Shown: piece by piece, positions 56,547 to 64,000 of the stretch | Layout: each line of letters opens with the position of its first letter | How positions within the stretch are numbered: position 1 is the first letter of the stretch | Source: Elymus sibiricus | Lineage: Eukaryota; Streptophyta; Magnoliopsida; Poales; Poaceae | DNA: 64,000 nt | Direction of reading: 5' to 3' | Assembly: GCA_039707655.1 (NCBI GenBank) | Contig: CM077674.1 | Location: 238,367,904-238,431,903 of the forward strand | Translations under genes and position numbers: made by a program | The notes under the pieces: model-generated | The model's input: only the letters and a program-made list of their open reading frames with translations | Databases searched by the model: none | Told to the model about the DNA's origin: nothing

Positions 56547-57443
56547 CTACAATTCCGGGCCCAAGAACCATTTCTTGATTCTTCGTACCTCCTCGAGGTA
56601 CGCCTCCATGTGCTCGTCCTTGGGTGTGTACGCCTTGTTAGAGAAGTTGACGAGGAGCTGGGAGTCGCCCTTGATGGTAAGGCGCCTCACTCCCAGTGCC
56701 GCCGCGGCCTTGAGGCCAGCAATTAGGCCCTCATATTCTGCGATGTTGTTGGAGACCTTTTCACCATTCTGGAAGCATAGTTGCACGACGTAGTAGAGCT
56801 TGTCCTTGGTGGGCAAAATGAGCACAGCGCCAGCCCCCGCGCCCTGATGTGCGAAGGCACCATCGAAGTACATGACCCAGCCGTCTGGTGCCTCATCACC
56901 TGGGGTAAGAGAGTGATCCTCGCCCACTTCCTGGTCGGGGGCTTCAGTCCATTCCGCCACGAAATCAGCGAGGGCCGCTCCCTTGATGACTCGAGTCATG
57001 CTGAACTCCAAGTCGAACGCTTGTAGCTCAATGTTCCATTCGGTGACTCTTCCTACTGCATTAGAGCCCCGGAGTACCCTCTCCAAAGGGTAAGCTAAGA
57101 TGACCTTGATTGGGTGAGCTTGGAAGTAGTGGCGCAGCTTCTGAGAGGTGACGAGGAGTGCTAGCAGGAGCTTCTGCGGCATGGAATAGCGCGCTCGCGC
57201 GTCACGCATCACTGTGCTGATGAAGTACATCGGGTGCTCGACGAGGGCGAGGGCGTTGGTGGAGTCTTGCAGTCCCCGAGGCGGGGAATCCTCGGGAGCC
57301 TTGTCGTTCTTCAGCGTGGTTGAGGCCTCAGGAGCTCCATCCTCAGGAGCCTTGCTGTCTTGGGGGTCAGCCAGGACCTCAGGAGCATTGTTGATCAACG
57401 AAGGGGCCGCAGCCTCAGGAGCACCGCCCTGAGCTAGCTGCAC
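56547..57443 (-). pseudogene. Gypsy-3 RT tail and RNase H (aRNH-type)
   Basis: The frame starts with a low-complexity Ala/Pro/Glu/Asp insertion (residues 1-60, EDGAPEASTTLKNDKAPED). It continues with the connecting region after RT (YSMPQKLLLALLVTSQKLRHYF, then GRVTEWNIELQAFDLEF). From about residue 188 there is an RNase H with YFDGAFAHQGAGAGAVL (Asp 194), NNIAEYEGLIAGLKAA (Glu 236 or 238) and IKGDSQLLVNF (Asp 260). The GAGAG and AEYEGL words are those of the archaeal-type RNase H of Tat elements. The frame ends at an LGPEL stop. It overlaps the RT frame by ten bases in a different phase, so a frameshift separates them. Confidence 0.85.
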
Positions 57444-58648
57444 CTTGGTCGGGCATGAGGCGCCTCATTTCTACTGGCCCTTGGTTGGGCGCTCCTCCCG
57501 GACTGCCCCCCGACGGCCAGATAAAGCACCAAGGGCTCGCGGAGTCGTGGCGCCACCATCACCGGAGGGCTGGTGAGGTATCTCTTGAGGTCTTCGAAAG
57601 CTGCGTCTGCCTCCGGAGTCCACTCGAACGGGCCTTTCCTCTTCATCAACTTGAAGAAAGGGAGGGCGTGTTCCCCCAGCTTGGAGATGAAACGCCCGAG
57701 TGACGTCACACAGCCCGCCAGCTTCTGCATCTCCTTGAGGGTCGTCGGTGGACTCATTCTTTCTATGGCCTTGACCTTCTCAGGGTTAGCTTCAATTCCT
57801 CTGTGCGACACCAGGAAACCCAGCAGCTTGCCTGATGGGACGCCGAACACACATTTCTCTGGATTGAGCCGCAGGTTCACTTTGTGCAGGCTGGCGAAAG
57901 TCTCCTCCAAGTCATCGATGAGAGTCCTGGCCTCCTGAGATTTTACCACTATGTCATCGACGTAAGCTTCCGCGTTCCTCCCGAGCTGCTCCCCCAGTGC
58001 AATGTGCATCAACCGCTGGAAGGTTGCTCCTGCGTTGCGTAGCCCGAATGGCATACAAGTGTAGCAGTATACCCCGCAATGGGTCAGAAAAGCCGTCTTC
58101 TCAACATCTTCTACCGCCATCTTGATTTGGTGATATCCCGAGAATGCGTCCAGGAAACACAGCAGATCGCACTCAGCGGTGGAGTCGATGATCTGGTCGA
58201 TGCGCGGGAGAGGGAAAGGGTCTTGAGGGCAGGCCTTGTTGAGGTTGGTGAAGTCGACGCACATACGCTCTTTCCCGCCTTTCTTGGGGACAATGACCAG
58301 GTTTGCGAGCCACTCCGGGTATTGCACCTCTCGAATGACGCCTGCCTCCAGCAACTTGTGGATCTCTTGGGTGATGAATGACTGCTTCTCCGGAGCTTGC
58401 CGTCGTGCTTTCTGCTTCACCGGGCGCGCGTTCAGGCACACCATCAGATGATGCTAAATCACTTCTCTTGGGACCCCACCCAGGTCCGCCGCTTCCCATG
58501 CGAACACCTCCTTGTTCGCGTGCAGGAAATGGACCAAAACCTCTTCTTGGCCTAGGGTGAGGCCGGTGCCTATGGTGAAGGTGGAGCCTGACCTTCCATC
58601 TTCATCCACCGGTACTTGCTTTGTCTCCGCTTGGTCTTGAGAGAACAA
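57434..58648 (-). pseudogene. Gypsy-3 reverse transcriptase
   Basis: Two collinear frames, 58648-58454 and 58444-57434, are separated by an in-frame TAG at about 58455, where relatives have a Glu codon (PREVI, stop, HHL). The main piece carries the Gypsy RT motifs: ARRQAPEKQSFITQEI, NLVIVPKKGGKERMCVDF, LDAFSGYHQI (first catalytic Asp), YTCMPFGLRNAGATFQRLM and YVDDIVV (Asp pair, residues 161-164), then EKCVFGVPSGKLLGFLVS. The 3' end runs into a shifted frame after LVLYLAVGGQS. RT copies the element RNA into DNA within the particle. Confidence 0.92.
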
Positions 58649-59170
58649 CTACTTTTTCTTCGCCGGTGCAGCCCCCATGGCCTCCGAAGCTCCTTCCTTG
58701 CATGGTTGCATGGCTGCTGCGGACTTGGCAGCTAGCTTGAGGGCCAAGAGCGCATCCTTGGCATTACCTGCCATGGTGAGGACGCCACTGCTCCCCGGCA
58801 TCTTCATGAGGTTGTAGGCAGGGTGAGTCACCGCCATGAATTTCACCAGCGCCGGATAGCCGAGGATGGCGTTGTACGGTAAGTTGATGCGGGCGATGTC
58901 GAAGTCGATGAGCTTGGTACGGTAGTTGTCGCACATGCCGTAGGTGACTGGGAGACGGATCTGCCCCAGGGGGCTGGCGGAGCCGTCGTTGACCCTCGAG
59001 AAGGGCTTGGTGGGGAGGAGCCGGCCGTAAGGCGCGAGGAGGAGGCCGAACGCCTCCACGGAGAGGATGTTCAGGCCGGCGCCACCATCGATGAGGGTCT
59101 TGGTGACGGCCACGTTGCATATGGTGGGGGTGCAGAGCATGGGAAGCGCACCCACACTGGCCGTGGACAC
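58649..59170 (-). pseudogene. Gypsy-3 aspartic protease
   Basis: A 173-residue frame. LIDGGAGLNILS is the active-site region, with the D-G-G-A form seen in Tat-type proteases instead of D-T/S-G-A. NLPYNAILGYPAL is the second conserved (ILG) motif, about 85 residues later. Its C-terminal end has Ala/Lys-rich sequence and stops before the RT frame. The protease would cut the polyprotein. A gag frame precedes it in another phase. Confidence 0.82.
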
Positions 59171-59199
59171 AGGATGATCGCTTGAGTCGAAGGTGAGGT

Positions 59200-59654
59200 C
59201 GGACTCAGGGGCCGCCCAACCAGGGGGCGACGGTGCGACCCCCGCCTACCGATGAATTGCTTGATGTGACGACCTGACGCCTGCGCCCACGAACCATCGA
59301 GGAGCGCCACGACCGCATGGAGTACCGGCGCCGTGAAGCATGCGACGAACAAGTCGCACAGCTCTTCCCAAGAGGCCACCGGAGACTCCGGTAGGCCGAG
59401 AAACCAGGTGCGCGGCTCCCCCATGAGGGCCATGGGGAGCCAGTTCGCCATCACCTTGTCATCACCGCCAGCTGCCCGGACGGCCTCTGAGTAGGCCTGG
59501 AGGAAAACCACGGGGTCAGCCACGCCGTTGTACCATGGTGGCAGCGCCGGCCTGAACCTTGGCGGCCACCGCACTTGCCGCAGAGCAGGGGAGAGGGCCC
59601 TGTGGCCCGCGCCGCCTTCGAGCGTGACCTATGGCTTGGTGGGTGGTGAAACAC
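59200..59654 (-). pseudogene. Gypsy-3 gag, core only
   Basis: The frame at 59574-59071 reads RWPPRFRPALPPWYNGVADP and VVFLQAYSEAVRAAGGDD, then NWLPMALMGEPRTWFLGLPE and WEELCDLFVACF, the retrotransposon-gag core. Only about 110 codons lie between this core and the protease, so much of the normal C-terminal gag, including any zinc knuckle, seems deleted. The shifted frame at 59654-59451 holds the start. This copy is defective. Confidence 0.75.
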
Positions 59655-59723
59655 CTACCATGGATAGGAGCCTGGCGACGGGGAGAGGGCGCGACGATGG
59701 GGAAGACGGTTCTTCGGTACGCA

Positions 59724-59741
59724 CCCCTACCTGGCGCGCCA
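59724..59741 (-). promoter_or_regulatory. Gypsy-3 primer binding site
   Basis: On the minus strand, TGGCGCGCCAGGTAGGGG lies two bases after the LTR end. This PBS is common in Triticeae Gypsy elements; I do not assign the tRNA. Confidence 0.8.
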
Positions 59742-59743
59742 AA

Positions 59744-60623
59744 TGTCGGATTCAGGGCTCCGCAAAACCCTAAGTAAGTTTGAACACTGGGGTGCCTGCA
59801 AAGAACTCAACTTCCCCTATCTGCCTACTCGTCGCCTCTATGATCTAGCTCGATGAACAAGAAAGGAAGATGACACAGGGTAGTTTACCCAGGTTCGGGC
59901 CACCTTGCGGTGTAATACCCTACTCCTGCTTTGTGGTGGATTGCCTCGAGGTGGGCGGTGGATGAACTAGTACAGTGGTGGAACAACCTCAGGAAGTTTG
60001 CTCTTGCTTATGTAGTGTGAGGGAGGTCTGAATGATCTGTTTTCTACTATGGTGGTGGCTAGCTCTATTTATAGTGGCCTTGTCCTCTTCCCCCAAAACT
60101 TAGGCAGGAAGGGATCCCACAACGGCCAAATTTGAAGGGAGACAAGTAGTACATCTTATCCTGACGAAAGGTGGTCTTCGCCTATAAAGCTTCTAATCCT
60201 TACGCCATGGTGGGCTCGGTGATGACCTCCGTCCTGCCGTCCTGGCGGTCTTGGTCTTGTTGCACGGAAATGGTAACCTTTGGCTGATCCCTCGGGACCC
60301 TGCGCCTGCGCTTGCCTCTTTAGCACCAAAGAGGAAACTACTGCTCTGCGCCCGCTGGCGCCCGCCTGGCCTTGGTTGTTATGGCTCGCGTCATCTGAAC
60401 CTCACGAGGTGAGGGCTTGCATAGAGATCTCTGCTCCTCAGGAGCCAGCCCTGGAGAGCTGCTCCTTCTGGAGGTCTTGGCGTCGATCGCCTCGCGAGGC
60501 TCGGCCCCTCACGAGGGTCTTGAAGGTTGACGCTGAAGATGGGCCGTACCAGGCCAGTGAAGGAGCCACGCCCTGGGCCGCATGCAGGCAAGTCTGGGTA
60601 CCCCGGTTCCCAGAACACCGACA
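59744..60623 (-). repeat. Gypsy-3 5' LTR (element sense)
   Basis: 880 bases, matching 52061-52940 with a few percent differences by eye. Minus-sense start TGTCGGTGTTCTGGG. Confidence 0.93.
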
Positions 60624-60694
60624 TACTTATCTCTACTATTGCATCAAAACCTTTCCTCTTCAAGGGAAAAACCTAACGCAACTACAAAGTAGCA
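60624..60694 (+). repeat. Gypsy-2 3' LTR, terminal part
   Basis: TACTT (60624-60628, the second target copy) followed by the last 66 bases of the LTR, ending AAAGTAGCA. Matches the 5' LTR end at 46605-46676. Confidence 0.92.
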
Positions 60695-60699
60695 GTGCG

Positions 60700-61420
60700 G
60701 TGTATGACATTGTCGATAAGGCAGATGCGCTGCGGTGAGCGAGGGCGCCAATGTAGAAGGGGAGGGGCAAGAAGGCCGGCTAACCGCGGCTGGCTTATTG
60801 TGGAGTGTTGCGGTGCCGTGGAGTACTTTATTTTGTGGTGGGGGTAGACAATGAAAATGGGGATTACTGAGGTGTACTCTAGGTGCGGGGTGGGGGTGGC
60901 TGGGTGGGGTGAACGTGAAGTTATGAAAGCAGCCCCAACCTACCACCATCCGTCGGCCTTGACCAAGGGTAAGAGAGTAATTTCCCATTGCTCGAATCTG
61001 GGTCGCGGGAGATCTTGATGGAAGCGGGAGATTTTGCCACTGACCTAAAAATTTGTAACTCTGTACACCCTGTCTGGCATGTTGGGTGATTGGGCTCAGC
61101 AATTAGGAGTAGTACATCTATTTTCTAAGTTTAAAATGTCATGGCATTAATTATTTGTTGTAGTTGTGAAATAAATCTATTAAGCTATTGACTTCGAATG
61201 TAATGCTTTATAAAATTCAATAGTTAGAATCATTGTTGAATTCCAAGATGAATACCAAATCTACAATACTTCACAATATACTCGAACTCTCATAATCCAA
61301 CTCGAATGAAAATCTAAATGCATTTCATAATTATTAATTAGTTGGATGCAACAAAACCAACCATAACTCTACATGATCCAATCCAAAACAATATTTCGTA
61401 ACATCCCGATGTGTGAATTC
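60700..61420 (-). other. Region upstream of the candidate minus-strand gene, displaced by Gypsy-2
   Basis: Before the Gypsy-2 insertion this sequence joined 45116. A minus-strand frame (61102-60644) exists but looks like leader or promoter sequence rich in Pro/His. 61100-61400 is AT-rich. No clear TATA box was found in minus orientation. Confidence 0.35.
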
Positions 61421-62480
61421 CTCCGTGTGTGATAATGTGCATAGAGAGATAGTGGGTGTGAAGATGGAGCAATGGCGGGAGAGAGATGTGTGTGCACAAC
61501 ACATGAGATATACACCCCATGGAAGAGAGAGACAGAGGGTGGGAAATATTGTATATATGTGGGCGAGAGAGTAGGAAAGAAACCTCATGAGAGAGAGAGG
61601 GGGAGTGTGCGAGAGAGGGATATATATATACATATATATATATAGGGAGGGAGAAGTTAGGACTGTGAGAAAGATGGAGACATGTATATATAGGGAGCGA
61701 GATGCGTGCGTGCAATCGAGACTTTGCACATGTGAGAGGAGAAGAGACAACGTATTTGAAGAGAGAGCTAAAAACATGGACGAGAGGTGGGGGCTTATGT
61801 ATGTGCTTGTGGGGTGATGTATTGATATTTTTGTGCGGGGGAGAGTGAGAGAGACAGAGCAAAGGAGTCGGTCAACTGCTTTTATATCATCCTGCGTCTG
61901 AATGGCCCCGCATTCTCTAGTGCGGTCTGGTAGCTAGGCGTCTCCGTTCTTCCCGGTGCCCTCCTTGAAGATCGAGGTGGTGTGCATGCCAAGGTGCAGA
62001 GGAGAACAAGTGATCATGGCCGCTATATAACCTTGGACATGGATAGAGAGTGCACAAGGGTGGGAGGTGGGAGAGTGTGTGTGCAAGATACAAAGAGAAA
62101 TCAAACCTACGGAGAGAATGTGTGTGCATAGTGTGCAAGCGAGAGGGGCTAACGGTGTGATATGGATAGATCATGTGCGTGAGTGTTTAAGAAACATAGA
62201 GAGATCATGTGCGGGATACAAAGAAAGGACTTTGGGGAATGTTTTTTTGAGGCATATAGTTAATGAGAGATAAATGTGTGTGTGGTATAGGGTACGATGT
62301 ATGTGATGGAGAGGTACATGCTAAATAGGGTTTTCATGAAGAGATTGTGTATGCGCGAGAGAGAGCGATGTAGGGGCATTGGTGTGGGTAGGGGTGGGGT
62401 GAGGGTGGGAAAATTTGTGCGTTAATGCATGTGTCACATGCGAGTGTGCGAGGGAGGGACGCATCGAGAGAGATAGTTGA
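61421..62480. repeat. GA/GT-rich microsatellite-like tract
   Basis: About 1 kb dominated by GAGAGA and GTGTGT runs with TATATA segments (61620-61645). It is the strand complement in composition of the tract at 31475-32790. Frames on either strand are low complexity and not genes. Confidence 0.8.
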
Positions 62481-62512
62481 TGTGTTACGAATGCTTCTCC
62501 CACTCACACACA

Positions 62513-62652
62513 CAGACGCGAATCCAGGCCCCAGGGGCTAGGCCCAGTGCGTGAGGCCCAATTGCTTTGTAGACTATAGCAAAAATATTGTATCAGTTGC
62601 TACATTATACAAAGGGGGCTTGGGGCGGCCCGCTGGGCTGGATCCGCCCCTA
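62513..62652. mobile_element. hAT-type MITE, about 140 bp
   Basis: The ends are imperfect inverted repeats: CAGACGCGAATCCAG at the left, and TAGGGGCGGATCCAG read from the right on the minus strand. Flanks CACACACA and CTCACACA agree at 7 of 8 bases, but they lie in a CA-rich microsatellite, so the duplication is weak evidence. No coding capacity. Confidence 0.6.
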
Positions 62653-62699
62653 CTCACACACACACAAACACTTGAGCGTTCTCTCATGCATACATAGTA

Positions 62700-62857
62700 C
62701 TCCCTCCGTTCCTAAGTATAAGTCTTTTTAGAGATTCCACTATAAACTACATACGGATTTATATAGACATATTTTAGAGTGTAGATGCACTCATTTTGCT
62801 CCGTATGTAGTCCATAGTGGAATCTCCCAAAAGACTTAAATTTAGGAATGGAGAGAG
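62700..62857. mobile_element. Stowaway MITE (Tc1/Mariner type, Thalos-like)
   Basis: CTCCCTCCGTTCCTAAGTAT begins the left end, and GGAATGGAGAGAG ends the element as its imperfect inverted partner. TA lies on both sides (62698-62699 and 62858-62859). Length 158. The internal arms (AGTCTTTTTAGAGATTCCA and its complement) would fold into a long hairpin. Confidence 0.92.
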
Positions 62858-62859
62858 TA

Positions 62860-63274
62860 TCTCGGCATCTCTCATTGTCCTTCCGCCACGACACGCATAT
62901 AGACATGCACATGTTCTCTCTCTGTCGCGCACACAAAATCTCTCTCATAAATAATTAGGGTGCACTTAAAACCTCCAAATACAAATAAGCATGAACTGAT
63001 GCTAAATTCAAATGTATGGAAATATTGTAGCGTGAAGAACTTTTCCAGCAAAAATGTAGCATGATATTCGGGGATTATTTTCACACACACAAAAAGGTTT
63101 GGTGAATGTCCTTTGAGCACGACACCGTGACGCACCATTCGATCGACCGCGCTGCCGCGGTGCACGCGCTTGCAAAGGATTCATATCAATGCTGTGCTAA
63201 TTAATGTGGTAAGCGCTGACTCAGCCTAATGTTTACGTGTACTAGGACAGAGTTCTTTTAAGTTTGACTAACAC
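62860..63274. other. No gene seen
   Basis: Mixed sequence with no recognised element or coding frame. Confidence 0.4.
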
Positions 63275-63645
63275 TATATAAAACTAAACTAAGCTGCCAT
63301 ATGTGCATTCATGAATATGCCACCGTCGTTGTGTATGCCGATGCCTGTGTGCTCTGGCTGACCATTTCTCACACATCACCGCCGTTTCCCCACCATCCTT
63401 GTGCCATGAAATCGCAGGTCGCCTGCTCACTTCGTCTACAGTCCCTCCGGGCGATGCCGCCGCGCTGCCATGGAGCCGCGTCTATGCCCATAGCATATGA
63501 AGAGGAGGACGAGCATGTGCTCTGGCACACCAGCGATGAGGCAGAGCTAGCAGGTCATTCTGGTCTCTTCCCGCGAAGAGAGACCTGCATGGTGGCTGTC
63601 GTGGCAGAAGTCGGCCGCGCCCGCAAGGAGCGTGAGCTCGACTAG
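63275..63645 (+). CDS. Small candidate ORF behind a TATA box
   Basis: CTATATAAAAC at 63275-63283 is a good TATA box. The ATG at 63406 lies 130 bases downstream and opens 79 codons (MKSQVACSLRLQSLRAMPP..., then YEEEDEHVLWHTSDEAELAG and EVGRARKEREL), ending TAG at 63643. The frame is open upstream to 63301, but that earlier ATG is too near the TATA box to be transcribed. No domain or signal peptide recognised; it may be a first exon or chance. Confidence 0.28.
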
Positions 63646-64000
63646 TCCCGTGACATGGAATCTACCTTGGAGACCTTGAACGCCACGTGGATCCTTGAAT
63701 CTCAAACAATAATTTGGGTCAGTCGAATCTTGTGAGCCGTTGGATGCAACATGGATGGCTAGATGGGCTTCTTCAACCTCCAAAAAAGATGCACTATTCA
63801 CCTTATCTCTCAACCACCGAGCCACCATAGGCCTAATCGCCCGCCACCGCCGCCCTGCCCTCCCTCTACCGCCTCCCACCGCCGTGCTAACCCCCTCCAT
63901 CCGTCTAACCCTAGACACGATCCATTTTTTCTGGCGAACTGCATCCCACACCCAACACCCCTAAGATAGATCATGGGCACACTACTACCCTGATAGATAG
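63646..64000. other. Gene-edge-like sequence at window end
   Basis: 63820-63960 is C-rich (CCACCGCCGCCCTGCCCTCCC), as in a cereal 5' leader. Overlapping frames exist on both strands and none has a known domain. It is cut by the window edge. Confidence 0.3.

Larger units (their letters stand above)
52061..60623 (-). mobile_element. Gypsy-3: Tat-like Gypsy element with antisense B3-like ORF
   Basis: The element is 8563 bases on the minus strand, with 880-base LTRs (52061-52940 and 59744-60623) and the perfect duplication TACTT. LTR ends are TGTCGG...CCGACA. In minus-strand order it has PBS, gag, protease, RT, RNase H, integrase, then a 2.4-kb stretch before the PPT that carries a plus-strand (antisense) reading frame. 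The GAGAG-type RNase H suggests the Tat lineage, in which extra, sometimes antisense, ORFs are known (Grande gene23). The pol has stops and frameshifts. Confidence 0.93.
45122..60694 (+). mobile_element. Gypsy-2: non-autonomous LTR retrotransposon, hosts Gypsy-3
   Basis: The element has the perfect duplication GTGCG (45117-45121 and 60695-60699), a 5' LTR at 45122-46676 and a 3' LTR at 50572-60694 that is split by Gypsy-3. Its own length is about 7.0 kb. The LTR starts (TGATACATCACC and TGATATGTCTCC), PBS, PPT and hairpin boxes show it is related to Gypsy-1. It has only short gag-pro-like remnants and no pol. Confidence 0.92.

Noticed and set aside
61334..61862. Minus-strand frames of 147 and 174 codons
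   Set aside because: Products of the GA-rich tract read in reverse (Ser/Leu/His/Pro low complexity).
31475..62480. The two microsatellite tracts as terminal inverted repeats of one element
   Set aside because: The order of the flanking blocks is the same on the plus strand in both places (GTTACAAA-like block, AT-rich, microsatellite), not reversed as an inverted repeat would need. Kept only as a compositional similarity.
1..64000. tRNA or rRNA genes
   Set aside because: Only tRNA-complementary PBS motifs were seen; no cloverleaf or rRNA core was recognised by reading.

Overview
This window looks like gene-poor intergenic DNA from a large Triticeae genome (wheat, Aegilops or barley type). 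The reasons are a full-length Copia element whose LTR starts TGTTGGAAATATGCCC and matches the Angela/WIS/BARE group as I remember it, Gypsy LTRs of the TGATACGTCTCC type, CACTA elements with GGCGGGC or GGCC-GTTAA subterminal repeats, and a Stowaway MITE starting CTCCCTCCGTTCC. I see no intact host gene. Nearly all recognisable coding sequence belongs to transposable elements, most of it broken by stops and frameshifts. Family names come from memory and were not checked against a database.

Layout. 1-1458: 5' end of a CACTA element on the minus strand with a transposase fragment. 1459-2903: minus-strand LTR-retrotransposon fragment. 2904-12474: a partial CACTA element (CACTA-2), interrupted by a 5'-truncated L1 LINE (7098-10231, 15-bp target duplication) and a solo Gypsy LTR (10361-12033, duplication GTATG). 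12475-13065 and 27728-30120: a tandem array of a roughly 640-bp unit carrying a TATA-like box and a short ATG-initiated ORF. One unit is split by CACTA-4 (13066-27727, duplication ACT), which encodes minus-strand Ptta-type and Ulp1-like remnants and holds a solo-LTR-like insertion (15988-16824) and a complete Angela-type Copia element (18520-27108, duplication GGCAG).

30121-34038: low-copy-looking sequence with a 1.3-kb CT/CA-rich tract and a possible promoter. 34039-41983: Gypsy-1 (duplication AGTAA), which encodes only gag and protease. 41984-45121: low-copy-looking sequence with a candidate minus-strand multi-exon gene of unknown function. 45122-60694: Gypsy-2 (duplication GTGCG), a non-autonomous relative of Gypsy-1 whose 3' LTR holds Gypsy-3 (52061-60623, minus strand, duplication TACTT). 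Gypsy-3 is a Tat-like element with gag-PR-RT-RNaseH-IN. It also carries, in antisense between pol and the 3' LTR, a separate reading frame with its own TATA box, an AT-hook-like motif and a B3-like DNA-binding domain. 60695-64000: sequence upstream of the Gypsy-2 target, a GA-rich tract, a hAT-type MITE, a Stowaway MITE and a small ORF behind a TATA box.

The most interesting items are the antisense B3/AT-hook reading frame in Gypsy-3, the promoter-plus-exon tandem array, repeated copies of the polypurine-tract 13-mer (with hairpins) inside the two related Gypsy elements, and the possible host gene separated from its upstream region by Gypsy-2. Six LTR or CACTA insertions have target duplications that I matched base for base, so the nesting order is well supported. 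Element ages and family assignments would need alignments that I could not run.
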